A stretch of 64,000 nucleotides of DNA from Allobosea sp. (GCA_017307955.1 JAFKFV010000020.1:1-64000), one strand, 5' to 3'. Counted from the first letter of the stretch, positions 39,350 through 49,530 are shown. Translations and numbers: made by a program. Notes: generated by a model not told the origin, from the sequence alone.

Positions 39350-41557
39350 ATGGCTGGGTGGCGTGCCGATGAAGTCGATGTCGGAAATCTGATCGCGGCG
39401 CGCCACGGGGATCCATTCTCCCTGCTCGGCCTGCATGAGACGCGTGCGGGAATGACGGTGCGAGCCTTCGTTCCGCATGCGGAGAGCGTGGCGATCGAGA
39501 CCCTCGAGGGCGAGCCGGTGGCGACCCTCGAGCGGCGCACCGGCACGGATTTCTTCGAGGCGCTGATCCCGGGCCGCGCCCGCCGCTTCCTCTATCGGCT
39601 GCGCGCGTCGAATGCCGGCGGCAGCTGGTCGCTGATCGACCCCTATGCCTTCGGCCCCGTCCTCGGCCCGCTCGACGATCATCTGCTCGTCGAGGGCACG
39701 CACCGGCAGCTCTACGAGAAGCTCGGGGCGCATGTGATGACGCATGGCGGCGTTCCGGGCGTGCATTTCGCTGTCTGGGCGCCCGAGGCGCGGCGCGTCT
39801 CCGTGGTCGGCGACTTCAACGACTGGGACGGCCGCCGCCACCAGATGCGCAAGCGCGTCGACAGCGGCATCTGGGAGATCTTCGCGCCCGAGATCGGCGA
39901 GGGCACGATCTACAAATACGAGATCGTCGGCCCCGACGACGTGGTGCTGCCGCTGAAGGCCGATCCCGTCGGCTTCGGCAGCGAACTCCGCCCCTCGACC
40001 GCCTCGGTGGTGGCCAGGACCGACGCCTTCGCCTTCGACGACGCCGACTTCATCGCCGGCCGCGGCCAGGGCGATCCTCGCCGCAAGCCGATGTCGATCT
40101 ACGAGGTTCATCTCGCCTCATGGCAGAAGGCCGATGGCTGGCGCTTCATGAACTGGGACGAGATCGCCGACCGGCTGATCCCCTATGCCGCCGATCTCGG
40201 CTTCACCCATCTCGAACTCTTGCCGATCACCGAGCATCCGCTCGACGCGTCCTGGGGCTATCAGCCGATCGGACTCTTCTCGCCGACGGCGCGCCATGGC
40301 GATCCGGCCGGCTTCGCCCGCTTCGTCAATCGCGCCCATCAGGCCGGTCTCGGCATTATCCTCGACTGGGTGCCGGCGCATTTCCCGACCGACCAGCACG
40401 GCCTCTCCCATTTCGATGGCCGGCCGCTCTATGAATATGCCGATCCGCGCCGCGGCTTCCATCCCGACTGGAACACGGCCATCTATGATTTCGGCCGTCG
40501 TGAGGTGGCTAACTTCCTCGCCGCCAGCGCGCTCTACTGGCTCGACCGCTACCATGTCGACGGTCTGCGCGTCGATGCCGTCGCCTCGATGCTCTATCTC
40601 GATTATTCCCGCAAGGCGGGCGAGTGGCTGCCCAATCCCGATGGCAGCAACCAGAACCACCAGGCGGTCGGTTTCCTGCAGACCACCAACAAGCTGGCTT
40701 ATGGCGAGCATCCCGGCACGATGACGATCGCCGAGGAGTCGACCTCCTGGCCGGGCGTCTCGCGCCCCGCGCATGAAGGCGGCCTCGGCTTCGGCTTCAA
40801 GTGGAACATGGGCTGGATGCACGACACGCTCGACTACATGTCGCTCGATCCCGTGTTCCGCCGCTTCCATCACGACAAGCTGACCTTCGGCCTGCTCTAC
40901 GCCTTCTCCGAGAATTTCGTGCTGCCGCTCAGCCATGACGAGGTGGTGCACGGCAAGGGCTCGATGCTCGGCAAGATGTCGGGCGACGACTGGCAGCAAT
41001 TCGCCAATCTCCGGTCCTTCTACGGCTTCATGTGGGCGCATCCCGGCAAGAAGCTCATCTTCATGGGCCAGGAATTTGCGCAGCGCCGCGAGTGGAATTT
41101 CGATGCCGAGCTCGACTGGCATCTCCTCGGCGCGCCGCTCCATGCCGGCGTGCGCGATCTCGTGCGGGACCTGAACGGCGTCTATCGCGGCCATGGCGCC
41201 CTGCATGCGCGCGATTGCGAAGGGGAGGGCTTCCGCTGGGTCGTCACCGACGACAAGGACCAGTCGGTGATCGTCTTCCTTCGCTTCGGCGGCGAGGGTG
41301 ATCCGCCGGTCGTCGTCTGCTGCAATTTCACGCCGGTGGTGCGCTACGGCTATCGCATCGGCCTGCCGGCCGCCGGCCGGTGGAAGGAAATCCTCAACAC
41401 CGACGCCGCCAACTATGGCGGTTCGGGCATCGGCAATCTGGGCGCCGTGCATGCTGCGGCCTTGTCGTCGCACGGACTGCCGGCGTCGGCGGACGTTATC
41501 CTGCCGCCGCTGTCGACGGTCTATTTCGAATATGACGGCGTCTGGCCGCCGGCCTGA
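39350..41557 (+). CDS. glgB: 1,4-alpha-glucan branching enzyme
   Basis: 735 residues, GH13_9. It makes alpha-1,6 branches in glycogen. Two N-terminal CBM48-like domains are seen; the second includes HFAVWAPEARRVSVVGDFNDWDG. The barrel has ASWGYQPIGLFSPTARHG, nucleophile Asp in GLRVDAVASMLYLDYSR, acid Glu in TIAEESTSWPGVSRP and PLSHDEVVHGKGSM. GTG at 39347 is also in frame, but the ATG three bases later is better placed after GGAGG. It follows glgP by 22 bases. Confidence 0.96.
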   Translation: MAGWRADEVDVGNLIAARHGDPFSLLGLHETRAGMTVRAFVPHAESVAIETLEGEPVATLERRTGTDFFEALIPGRARRFLYRLRASNAGGSWSLIDPYAFGPVLGPLDDHLLVEGTHRQLYEKLGAHVMTHGGVPGVHFAVWAPEARRVSVVGDFNDWDGRRHQMRKRVDSGIWEIFAPEIGEGTIYKYEIVGPDDVVLPLKADPVGFGSELRPSTASVVARTDAFAFDDADFIAGRGQGDPRRKPMSIYEVHLASWQKADGWRFMNWDEIADRLIPYAADLGFTHLELLPITEHPLDASWGYQPIGLFSPTARHGDPAGFARFVNRAHQAGLGIILDWVPAHFPTDQHGLSHFDGRPLYEYADPRRGFHPDWNTAIYDFGRREVANFLAASALYWLDRYHVDGLRVDAVASMLYLDYSRKAGEWLPNPDGSNQNHQAVGFLQTTNKLAYGEHPGTMTIAEESTSWPGVSRPAHEGGLGFGFKWNMGWMHDTLDYMSLDPVFRRFHHDKLTFGLLYAFSENFVLPLSHDEVVHGKGSMLGKMSGDDWQQFANLRSFYGFMWAHPGKKLIFMGQEFAQRREWNFDAELDWHLLGAPLHAGVRDLVRDLNGVYRGHGALHARDCEGEGFRWVVTDDKDQSVIVFLRFGGEGDPPVVVCCNFTPVVRYGYRIGLPAAGRWKEILNTDAANYGGSGIGNLGAVHAAALSSHGLPASADVILPPLSTVYFEYDGVWPPA

Positions 41558-41599
41558 CGGAACGCACGAGCAAAAAAGCCATCGTGGGGAGAGCGAGTG

Positions 41600-42859
41600 A
41601 TGCAGAAGACGGCAAGTGCACCCTTGGCGCGCCAGACCATGGCCTTCGTCCTGGCCGGTGGCCGCGGCAGCCGGCTGATGGAACTCACCGACCGGCGCGC
41701 CAAGCCGGCGGTCTATTTCGGCGGCAAGTCGCGGATCATCGATTTCGCGCTGTCCAACGCCATGAATTCCGGCATCCGTCGCATCGGCGTCGCGACGCAG
41801 TACAAGGCGCATTCGCTGATCCGCCATCTCGCCCGCGGCTGGAACTTCTTCCGCCCCGAGCGTAACGAGATCTTCGATATCTTCCCGGCCAGCCAGCGCG
41901 TTTCCGAAGAGCTCTGGTATCTCGGCACGGCCGACGCGGTCTATCAGAACCTCGACATCCTGAAGGACTACGACAGCGAGTATTTCGTCGTGCTCGCCGG
42001 CGATCATATCTACAAGATGGACTACGAGGAGATGCTGAAGCAGCATGTCGAGTCGAATGCCGACGTGACGATCGGCTGCCTCGAAGTGCCGCGCGAGGAG
42101 GCGTCCGGTTTCGGCGTCATGCATGTCGATACCGAGGACCGGGTCATTTCCTTCATCGAGAAGCCGAAGGATCCGCCGGCCATGCCCGGCAAGCCGGACC
42201 GCGCGCTCGCCTCGATGGGCATCTATGTCTTCTCGACGCGCTTCCTGATGGACGAGCTGCGCCGCGACGCCGAGGACCCGAATTCCAGCCACGATTTCGG
42301 CAAGGACATCATCCCGCACATCGTCAAGCACGGGAAGGCGATCGCCCATCATTTCGAGAATTCCTGCGTTCGCTCGCGCTCGGAATCGATCTCCTACTGG
42401 CGTGATGTCGGAACGGTCGACGCCTATTGGGAAGCCAATATCGACCTGACCAGCGTCGTGCCGGATCTCGATCTCTACGACCGCGACTGGCCGATCTGGA
42501 CCTATAGCGAGGTCACGCCGCCGGCGAAATTCGTCCACAACGAGGAAAACCGGCGCGGCTATGCGCTGTCGTCGCTGGTCTCGGGCGGCTGCATCGTCTC
42601 CGGCGCCTCGCTCAACCGCGCGCTGCTCTTCACCGGCGTGCGCTGCAACTCGTTCTCGCATGTCGAGTCGAGCGTCGTGCTGCCCTATGTCGATATCGGC
42701 CGCTCGGCGCGGCTGCGCAATGTCGTGGTGGATTCGCGCGTGCAGATCCCCGAGGGCCTCGTCGTCGGCGAGGATCCGGAGCTCGACGCCAGGCGCTTCC
42801 GCCGCACGGCCAACGGCATCTGCCTGATCACGCAGCCGATGATCGACGCGCTGAAGTGA
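41600..42859 (+). CDS. glgC: Glucose-1-phosphate adenylyltransferase
   Basis: 419 residues. It makes ADP-glucose, the donor for glycogen synthase. The N-terminal LAGGRGSRLMELTDRRAKPAVYFGGKSRIIDF is the nucleotide-binding and activator part, FVVLAGDHIYKMDYEEML carries the metal-binding Asp, and FIEKPKDPP is the sugar-phosphate loop. The left-handed beta-helix follows from about residue 300. The ATG lies after GGGGAGAGCG; a GTG directly upstream is also in frame. Its stop overlaps the start of glgA2 by one base. Confidence 0.96.
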   Translation: MQKTASAPLARQTMAFVLAGGRGSRLMELTDRRAKPAVYFGGKSRIIDFALSNAMNSGIRRIGVATQYKAHSLIRHLARGWNFFRPERNEIFDIFPASQRVSEELWYLGTADAVYQNLDILKDYDSEYFVVLAGDHIYKMDYEEMLKQHVESNADVTIGCLEVPREEASGFGVMHVDTEDRVISFIEKPKDPPAMPGKPDRALASMGIYVFSTRFLMDELRRDAEDPNSSHDFGKDIIPHIVKHGKAIAHHFENSCVRSRSESISYWRDVGTVDAYWEANIDLTSVVPDLDLYDRDWPIWTYSEVTPPAKFVHNEENRRGYALSSLVSGGCIVSGASLNRALLFTGVRCNSFSHVESSVVLPYVDIGRSARLRNVVVDSRVQIPEGLVVGEDPELDARRFRRTANGICLITQPMIDALK

Positions 42860-44310
42860 TGGCCAGGCTCGAGGTCCTCTCTGTCGCGTCGGAGGTCTAT
42901 CCGCTCGTCAAGACGGGCGGTCTCGCCGATGTGGTCGGCGCGCTGCCGGCCGCGCTCGCGGCGGAAGACATCCATGTCACGACGCTCGTCCCGGGCTATC
43001 CGGCCGTCATGGCGGCGCTGGAAGGCGGGGAGATGGTTCACATCTTCCACGGCCTTTTCGGCGGCGACGCGCGGCTGCTGCGCGGCCGCGCCGGAGGGCT
43101 CGACGTTCTGGTGATCGAGGCGCCCTGGCTCTACGACCGGCCGGGCAATCCCTATGTCGGCGGTGACGGCCGCGATTGGCACGACAACGCGCTGCGCTTC
43201 GCAGCCCTTTCACGCGTGGCCGCCGATCTCGGTGTCGGTTTCCTGCCTGATTTCCGTCCCGATATCGTGCATGCGCATGACTGGCAGACGGGCCTCGCGC
43301 CGGCCTATATGCGCTATTCTGGACGCCCGCATGCGCCGTCGGTGATGACGGTGCACAACATGGCCTTCCAGGGCCAGTATGGCCGCGACCTGATGCAGGT
43401 GCTCGGCCTGCCGCCGCATGCCTTCTCGGTCGACGGCGTCGAATATTACGGCACCATCGGCTTCCTGAAGGCCGGGTTGCAACTCGCCGACCGCGTGACG
43501 ACGGTGTCGCCGACCTATGCGGTCGAGATCCGCACGCCGGAAGGCGGCATGGGCCTCGACGGGCTGCTCCGCGCCCGCGCCGGCGCCGTCTCGGGCATCC
43601 TCAACGGCATCGATACGACGGTGTGGGACCCGGCTACGGACAAGAGCATCGCCGCGCCCTTCAGCGGCGGCGATCTCGCCGCCCGGGCGGCCAACAAGGC
43701 GGCGCTGCAGGCGCGTCTCGGCCTCGATCCCGATCCGGACCGTCTCATCTTCGGCGTCATCAGCCGTCTCACCTGGCAGAAGGGGCTCGACCTCCTGCTC
43801 GAGCGGCTCGGCACGCTCATCGGCACCGGCGCGCAGCTCGCGATCCTCGGCTCCGGCGAGCCGGGCATCGCCGGCGGGCTGGAGCATGCGGCGCGCGTTC
43901 ATGCCGGCCAGGTCGGCATGGTCAACGGCTACGACGAGAAGCTCGCGCATCTTATCCAGGCCGGCAGCGACGTGATCCTGGTCCCATCGCGCTTCGAGCC
44001 CTGCGGACTGACGCAGCTCTGCGCGCTGCGCTATGGCGCGATCCCGCTCGTCGCCCGCGTCGGCGGTCTGGCCGATTCCATCATCGACGCCAATGAGGTG
44101 GCGCGCGCCGCGGGCATCGGCACCGGCATCCAGTTCGGTCCCGTCTCGGGCGATCATCTGGAGGCGGCGATCCTGCGCGCCGCCGAGCTGTGGCGCGACC
44201 GCGGCTACTGGCGCCAGATGCAGCAGAACGCGATGGCGACCGACGTCTCCTGGCGCCGTCCCGCCGCCGCCTATGCGCGGCTCTTCCGCGCTCTTGCCGC
44301 CGCTGCCTGA
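42859..44310 (+). CDS. glgA: Glycogen synthase, copy 2
   Basis: 483 residues, GT5. The N-terminal site is the standard KTGGLADVVGALPAAL; TVHNMAFQGQYG and FLKAGLQLADRVTTVSPTYA follow. The C-terminal domain has GVISRLTWQKGLDLLLERL and VPSRFEPCGLTQLCALRYGAIPLV. It is the canonical GlgA for the glgB-glgC operon, with TGATG coupling to glgC. Copy 1 differs at the active-site loop and C-terminus, so the two are not a recent tandem duplication. Confidence 0.96.
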   Translation: MARLEVLSVASEVYPLVKTGGLADVVGALPAALAAEDIHVTTLVPGYPAVMAALEGGEMVHIFHGLFGGDARLLRGRAGGLDVLVIEAPWLYDRPGNPYVGGDGRDWHDNALRFAALSRVAADLGVGFLPDFRPDIVHAHDWQTGLAPAYMRYSGRPHAPSVMTVHNMAFQGQYGRDLMQVLGLPPHAFSVDGVEYYGTIGFLKAGLQLADRVTTVSPTYAVEIRTPEGGMGLDGLLRARAGAVSGILNGIDTTVWDPATDKSIAAPFSGGDLAARAANKAALQARLGLDPDPDRLIFGVISRLTWQKGLDLLLERLGTLIGTGAQLAILGSGEPGIAGGLEHAARVHAGQVGMVNGYDEKLAHLIQAGSDVILVPSRFEPCGLTQLCALRYGAIPLVARVGGLADSIIDANEVARAAGIGTGIQFGPVSGDHLEAAILRAAELWRDRGYWRQMQQNAMATDVSWRRPAAAYARLFRALAAAA

Positions 44311-44315
44311 CGGCG

Positions 44316-46391
44316 ATGCAGAAGCGCATTGTCAGCGAGGGCTTGCCCTCTCCGCTCGGCGTGACGCCGGAGAAATCCGGCGTCAATGTTGCCGTTCATT
44401 CCTCCGCCGACCGGGTCGAATTCTGCCTCTTCTCCGATGACGGCACGCGAGAAGTTGAGCGCATCGCGCTGCCCTCGCGCAGCGGCGATGTCCATTTCGG
44501 CCATATCGCCGGGATCGGCACCGGCGCGCGCTACGGCTTGCGCGCCCATGGGCCGTTTCGACCGGAGGAAGGGCTGCGCTTCAACTCGGCCAAGCTGCTC
44601 GTCGATCCTTACGCGAAATCCATCGACCGGCCCTTTCGCGAGGATCCGCTGATCTATGACGCGCGCCGTCTCGGCGCGGCGACCGACGAGAGCGACAGCG
44701 CCGCCGTCGTGCCGAAGGGCGTCGTCCGCCGGCCGCTCGCCCCCGCGCACCGGCTCGCTCCCGCACCGGCGCTCGCCGATCAGGTGATCTACGAGCTGCA
44801 TGTCCGCGGCTTCTCCAAGCTCAATCCCGATATTCCGGAGGCGCAGCGCGGCACCTTCGCCGGCCTCGGCCATCCGGCCTCGATCCGCTACCTGACCGGC
44901 CTCGGCGTCACCATGGTCGAGCTTCTGCCCGTCGCGGCCTGGCTCGACGAGCGGCATCTCGCCCCGCTCGGCCTCTCCAATTACTGGGGTTACAACCCGG
45001 TCGCCTGGTTCGTGCCCGATCCACGCCTCGCCCCCGGCGGCATGGAGGAAGTCCGCGACGCCGTCGCCGCGCTGCACGAGGCCGGCATCGCCGTCATCCT
45101 TGATGTCGTCTACAACCATTCCGGCGAGAGCGACCATCTCGGACCGACGCTCTCGATGCGCGGTCTCGACAATGCCGGCTATTTCCGCCTGCTGCCCGAG
45201 GACAAGCGCCTCTATGTCAACGATGCCGGCTGCGGCAATGTTCTGGCGCTGGAACGGCCGGAGGGCGTCCGCCTTGCCATGGACGCGATGCGTCACTGGG
45301 TGACCGAGGCCGGTGTCGACGGCTTCCGCTTCGATCTCGCCACGACCCTGGCGCGGCGCGACAGCGGTTTCGATCCGGCGGCGCCGATCCTGACGGCCAT
45401 CGGCCAGGACCCGCTGCTCTCCAGCCTCGTCCTCATCGCCGAGCCCTGGGACATCGGCTATGGCGGCTATCAGGTCGGGGGCTTTCCGCCCGGCTGGGGC
45501 GAGTGGAACGACCGCTATCGCGATACGCTGCGCCGCTTCATGAAAGGCGAGGGCGGCCTCGTCGGCGAACTCGCCACCCGCATCGCCGGCTCTGCCGATA
45601 CCTTCGCCTGGCGTCACCGGTCATTGGCCGAGAGCGTCAATTTCGTCACCGCCCATGACGGCTTCACGCTCGCCGATCTCGTCTCCTATGAGCGGAAGCG
45701 CAACCACGCCAATGGCGAGAACAATCGCGACGGCAACGACAGCAACCATTCCTGGAACAACGGCGTCGAGGGCGAGACGCCTGTTCCCGCCATCCTGCGC
45801 CGCCGCGCCGCCGACATGCGCGCACTCCTCGCCGCGCTCCTCTTCTCGCATGGCACGCCGATGCTCGCGATGGGCGACGAGATCGCCCGCAGCCAAGGCG
45901 GCAACAACAACGCCTATGCGCAGGACAATCCGATCGCGTGGATGGACTGGGAGAAGGCGGACACCGAGCTGCTCGCCTTCACCAGCGCCGTCATCGCGCT
46001 GCGCGCTGCCCGCAGGACCTTGCGCGATCCGCGGCCGCTGACCGGCGCTCCGCGCGATGGAATTTCTCTTCCCGACGTCGCCTGGTTCGGCGCCGATGGT
46101 CGCCCCCTGGAGGGCGGCGCCTGGAACGACGCTGCTACGCGCGTGCTCATCGCCGTCTTCTCTGGCCTCGCGGAGAATGGCCGCCTCGAGCGGACCGCGC
46201 TCATCCTCTCCGGCGGCGAGGGTGACCGCATGATCTCGCTGCCGAAGAGCGCCGGTGGCGGTTGGCGCTTGCTCGTCGACAGCGTCGCGGGACTGACACC
46301 GGCGAACGATCCGGGCGACCCGGTGCTCGTCGAGGGACCGCTGCTGGTCAAGGGTCGCGCGACGCTGCTCCTCGCCGATACGGTGGCCTAG
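44316..46391 (+). CDS. glgX: Glycogen debranching enzyme, copy 2
   Basis: 691 residues. CBM48 at the N-terminus (LPSPLGVTPEKSGVNVAVHSSADRVEFCLFSDDG), then the GH13_11 barrel with LDVVYNHSGESDH, the Asp nucleophile in GFRFDLATTLARRD, acid Glu in LIAEPWDIGYGGYQVG and HDGFTLADLVSYERKRNHANGE. It is the last gene of the glgP operon, five bases after glgA2. The open frame extends 42 codons into glgA2 in another phase; the ATG at 44316 begins the family N-terminus. Its stop overlaps the convergent PACE gene. Confidence 0.95.
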   Translation: MQKRIVSEGLPSPLGVTPEKSGVNVAVHSSADRVEFCLFSDDGTREVERIALPSRSGDVHFGHIAGIGTGARYGLRAHGPFRPEEGLRFNSAKLLVDPYAKSIDRPFREDPLIYDARRLGAATDESDSAAVVPKGVVRRPLAPAHRLAPAPALADQVIYELHVRGFSKLNPDIPEAQRGTFAGLGHPASIRYLTGLGVTMVELLPVAAWLDERHLAPLGLSNYWGYNPVAWFVPDPRLAPGGMEEVRDAVAALHEAGIAVILDVVYNHSGESDHLGPTLSMRGLDNAGYFRLLPEDKRLYVNDAGCGNVLALERPEGVRLAMDAMRHWVTEAGVDGFRFDLATTLARRDSGFDPAAPILTAIGQDPLLSSLVLIAEPWDIGYGGYQVGGFPPGWGEWNDRYRDTLRRFMKGEGGLVGELATRIAGSADTFAWRHRSLAESVNFVTAHDGFTLADLVSYERKRNHANGENNRDGNDSNHSWNNGVEGETPVPAILRRRAADMRALLAALLFSHGTPMLAMGDEIARSQGGNNNAYAQDNPIAWMDWEKADTELLAFTSAVIALRAARRTLRDPRPLTGAPRDGISLPDVAWFGADGRPLEGGAWNDAATRVLIAVFSGLAENGRLERTALILSGGEGDRMISLPKSAGGGWRLLVDSVAGLTPANDPGDPVLVEGPLLVKGRATLLLADTVA

Positions 46392-46831
46392 GCCGCCGTC
46401 GCCCGCTCGCCCTCGATCGGGAAGACGCGGTCATAGGCCAGATTGAAGAAAAATGTGTAGCCCATGTAGAAAAGTGTAAAGGCGATGTCCATCGTCAACG
46501 CTTCGAAGAGGCTGATGCCGAGATACCAGGCGATGCCCGGCAGGAGCATCAGCATCAGCCCGCCCTCGAACAGCACCGCATGCAGCACCCGGAGCGGGAT
46601 GCCGCGGCTGGTGGTGCCGGTGAAGCGCTTGAGCGCGTGGTCGAAGCCGAGATTGTAGACATAGTTCCAGGCCGTCGCGACAAGGCTGGTCGCGATGCCG
46701 ACCACGCCGATCTCAAACAACGGCAAGTGGAAAACCGCGGCCGCCAGCGGCGTCGCGATGATGAGCCCGATGATTTCGAAGCTGATCGTGTGGCGGATAC
46801 GGTCGCGCGTCGTGCGCATATTATCACCCAT
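46388..46831 (-). CDS. PACE family multidrug/chlorhexidine efflux transporter
   Basis: 147 residues with four transmembrane helices in two tandem bacterial transmembrane pair domains (about 15-62 and 80-138). The conserved start of the first, RIRHTISFEIIGLII, carries the membrane Glu needed in AceI, and the second is LRVLHAVLFEGGLML. NYVYNLGFDHAL and NLAYDRVFP are the repeat ends. PACE proteins pump biocides such as chlorhexidine and short diamines using the proton gradient. A second in-frame ATG four codons later is also possible. Confidence 0.9.
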   Translation of the reverse strand: MGDNMRTTRDRIRHTISFEIIGLIIATPLAAAVFHLPLFEIGVVGIATSLVATAWNYVYNLGFDHALKRFTGTTSRGIPLRVLHAVLFEGGLMLMLLPGIAWYLGISLFEALTMDIAFTLFYMGYTFFFNLAYDRVFPIEGERATAA

Positions 46832-46938
46832 CGGATGCCGGGTCGTCCCGGTCGCGGTTGATCCCCGATGGGGGAGAGGCCGTCCTCGTCTGCGCCGAAG
46901 ATATAGTCGCAGCGGCGCGCGGAGGCAAGGCTCCCGCC

Positions 46939-49383
46939 TCAGCCGCCGAACCGTGCCACGTAGCGGCCATTGATCGCGCGGACTTCGCCTTCCGGCTCGT
47001 GGCCGTCATGAAGCGGGATGAGACGGACGATCCGCTCGCGGCCGGCCGGAAGGTCGAAACCATTGTCGCTACTGCGAAAATGCAGATCTTCGATCGTCAC
47101 ATGCGCCGCCATCCGCTCCGCCGAAAGCCTCACGAACCAGCCCTCGGCGTCCCGCCCCAGCACGGCGCGGAGCCCGAGGGAATGGCGCTCGGCCCGGCGT
47201 CCCGGCAGCCAATGAGTCGCCTCGGCAAGGAGAGCGCCGTCGGCCGTCCTGAGTTCGGCGAGGCTGACATCATGGCCCGCCGGCCCGAAGCGATAGGCAT
47301 AGGTCGTGTCGAAAAAGGCGCCGAGGAGCGCCGTAGCGGTCACCGTGACGGCGCCATGGCCGGGGATCGTGACCGGACGAGATCCCTGCGCCACCGGCAG
47401 CTTTCCGTCCCTGAGACAGGCGAGCGAGAGATCGGCTTCCACCGCCTCCGGACCGTCATTCGCGATGTGGAGATGCAGCCCGTTCACGCCCTCATCGGTG
47501 ATGGTAAGGGCGAGCGGCGCGAAGGCCCGCTTCAGCGCATGGAAGATCGCCTTCGGCCTCCCGAGCGCATCGACAACGCCCCAGCCGGCGCCCGGCACGA
47601 GGTCGCGGAAGAACCAGACAAGCCCGCCGGCGGTCGGCGAGCCGGGCCGCCGCCATTCGGCGAAGGTTGCCGCGGCGACATCGGCACTGGTGGCGCGGGC
47701 GAGATCGAGATGCCGCGCCGGGTCCTCGGTCCTGAGCCGCACCGCGTCGACGCCGTAAAGCGCCTCGGTGTAGTGCTCGCGCACATCCTCGAAATCCCAG
47801 GCGGCGCCGAGATCGCGCGGCACCGCGGCCTTCCAGCGCGGGTGGTGGACCGGCGCGACCGGCAGCGCCTCGGCCAGCGTCGCGGCATCCGGCACATTGG
47901 CGAAAGCGAGGCATTCAGAGGCGAAGCGGACATTCGCCCGCCTTGCGTCCTCGAGCGGCCGGCGATAGGCGCCGACGCCGTAATAATGTGTGACACCCTT
48001 GTCGGCGACGAAGGGCAGCTCTCCGCCGAAGGGCGAGGAGGGAACGAAGGGCAGGTCGGGCCGGAGACGCGCGGCGGCTTCCGGCAGCACGGTCTCGAAG
48101 ACTCGGCTGGACCAGTTCTCGGGCGGCAGCCCCATCATCGCCGCCTGCTGCGCCACTTCGCTGCCGCCGCAGAGAACGGCGAGCGAGGGCGAGAGCGCCA
48201 GGCGCCCGAGCAGCGTTTCGGCCTCCGCTGAAACAGCGTCGGCGAAGGCATCATCGGCCGGATAATCGCAATTCGCGAACATGAAATCCTGCCAGACGAG
48301 GATTCCGAGTTCGTCGCAGAGATCGTGGAAGGCCCGGTCCTCATAGACCATGGTCCCGCCGACCCGAAGCATGCTGAAGCCCGCTTCGGCGGCGAGGCGG
48401 AGCAGCGGCTCCACGGCCTCGCGCTTGCCCGTAACCGAGACGATATCGGCCGGCGTCCATACGGCGCCGCGGCAGAAGACCGGCACGCCGTTGACGACGA
48501 GCGCGAAGCCGTTGCCGTCCGGACCGCGATCGACGGCGATGCTGCGAAAACCCGTCCTGCCGAGCGCAACGGTCCGCTGGCCGATCACGATCGAAACAGG
48601 ATAAAGCGGCTGCGCGCCATAGCCGCGCGGCCACCAAAGTTCCGGATCTTTGAGTGTGAGCGTGCCCGTGGCGCGGCCATCCTGCCTCTGCATGACCGCT
48701 TCGTGGCTGCCCACGCAGAGTCGGATGGCCTCGTCGCCACCCGGATCGACGAAGGAAACGCTCACGCTCCCGACGCCATCGATGAGCGCGACCGAAGCTG
48801 AAACATCGGCCAGCGGCGGCGCATCGTCCTCGATCAGTGTGATGGCGCGATAGGGACCCACGATGTCGACGGCAGGGCACCAGCCCGGCATATGCCCGAG
48901 CAGGGTCGTGCGGACGAGACGCAGGCGCGGATCGTCGATCATGGTCGGCCGCCAGCGGGCGCGCTTGCCCTTTCGGCGGTCGAGTTCGGCCGAGAGCGAA
49001 CGGAAGCAGAGCGCGAGTTCGCTCTGCTCCTGCCGCGTTACAGCGATCTCCAGCGGTACGAACATCGATTGCGAGGACGCGACAAGCACTCCGTCGATGA
49101 AGACATCGGCGATCGTCGCCAAGCCTTCGAGCGCCAACCGGCATGGCCCTTCGCCGGGAAGGCGGCAGAGATACCAGACATCCTTGTCGGCCAGCGCATC
49201 GGGGCGGTCCAGCGACCAGCGCCCGATCGCGGCAAGCGCCTGCGCGACCGTTCCCGGCACGACCGCCGGCAGCCATTCGGCATCGGCCGGCGGCGCCTCG
49301 AAAGCTCCTGGCGCCGTCAGCGCAAGCTGCCAGCCCTCGTCGAGTTCCGTGACGCGAGCTTCGGTGTCGGCGATCGGGAACAT
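46939..49383 (-). CDS. Divergent beta-mannosidase-like glycoside hydrolase, family 2
   Basis: 814 residues with the GH2 layout: jelly-roll, Ig-like domain (ELWWPRGYGAQPLYP), TIM barrel and C-terminal Ig-like region. The acid/base Glu is kept in LCGGSEVAQQA, and a Glu in RFASECLAF sits at the nucleophile position. Many barrel residues typical of beta-mannosidases are changed, including CGGSEV for CGDNEN-like and loss of the HGGWDWG motif (here HMPGWCPAVD). The substrate is therefore probably not a plain mannoside. It lies between the aminoacyl-carrier module and the PACE gene, separated from the former by a palindromic repeat. No signal peptide. Confidence 0.8.
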   Translation of the reverse strand: MFPIADTEARVTELDEGWQLALTAPGAFEAPPADAEWLPAVVPGTVAQALAAIGRWSLDRPDALADKDVWYLCRLPGEGPCRLALEGLATIADVFIDGVLVASSQSMFVPLEIAVTRQEQSELALCFRSLSAELDRRKGKRARWRPTMIDDPRLRLVRTTLLGHMPGWCPAVDIVGPYRAITLIEDDAPPLADVSASVALIDGVGSVSVSFVDPGGDEAIRLCVGSHEAVMQRQDGRATGTLTLKDPELWWPRGYGAQPLYPVSIVIGQRTVALGRTGFRSIAVDRGPDGNGFALVVNGVPVFCRGAVWTPADIVSVTGKREAVEPLLRLAAEAGFSMLRVGGTMVYEDRAFHDLCDELGILVWQDFMFANCDYPADDAFADAVSAEAETLLGRLALSPSLAVLCGGSEVAQQAAMMGLPPENWSSRVFETVLPEAAARLRPDLPFVPSSPFGGELPFVADKGVTHYYGVGAYRRPLEDARRANVRFASECLAFANVPDAATLAEALPVAPVHHPRWKAAVPRDLGAAWDFEDVREHYTEALYGVDAVRLRTEDPARHLDLARATSADVAAATFAEWRRPGSPTAGGLVWFFRDLVPGAGWGVVDALGRPKAIFHALKRAFAPLALTITDEGVNGLHLHIANDGPEAVEADLSLACLRDGKLPVAQGSRPVTIPGHGAVTVTATALLGAFFDTTYAYRFGPAGHDVSLAELRTADGALLAEATHWLPGRRAERHSLGLRAVLGRDAEGWFVRLSAERMAAHVTIEDLHFRSSDNGFDLPAGRERIVRLIPLHDGHEPEGEVRAINGRYVARFGG

Positions 49384-49409
49384 GGCTGTCGCGTCCGGTT
49401 GGCAGAAGG

Positions 49410-49530
49410 GGCCCCTCTCCAACTCTCCCCCGCTTCGCGGGAGAGAGGGGCCGGTTGCGCCCTTATCGGCGTCTTGCGGAACGCCGCAATCCTCCCTCTC
49501 CCGCGAAACGGAGGAGGGTCGGGGAGGGGG
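49410..49530. repeat. Palindromic intergenic repeat cluster
   Basis: GGCCCCTCTC-type arms (49410-49419 and 49443-49452) bracket a second CTCCC...GGGAG stem, and a related CCTCC...GGAGG inverted unit follows (49491-49515). These CT/AG-rich palindromes are a common dispersed type in Hyphomicrobiales. They fill the gap between the DUF1839 stop and the GH2 start and may end the upstream transcript. Confidence 0.6.

Noticed and set aside
40118..42661. 847-codon minus-strand frame across glgB-glgC
   Set aside because: It crosses two strongly conserved plus-strand genes and has no recognisable domain.
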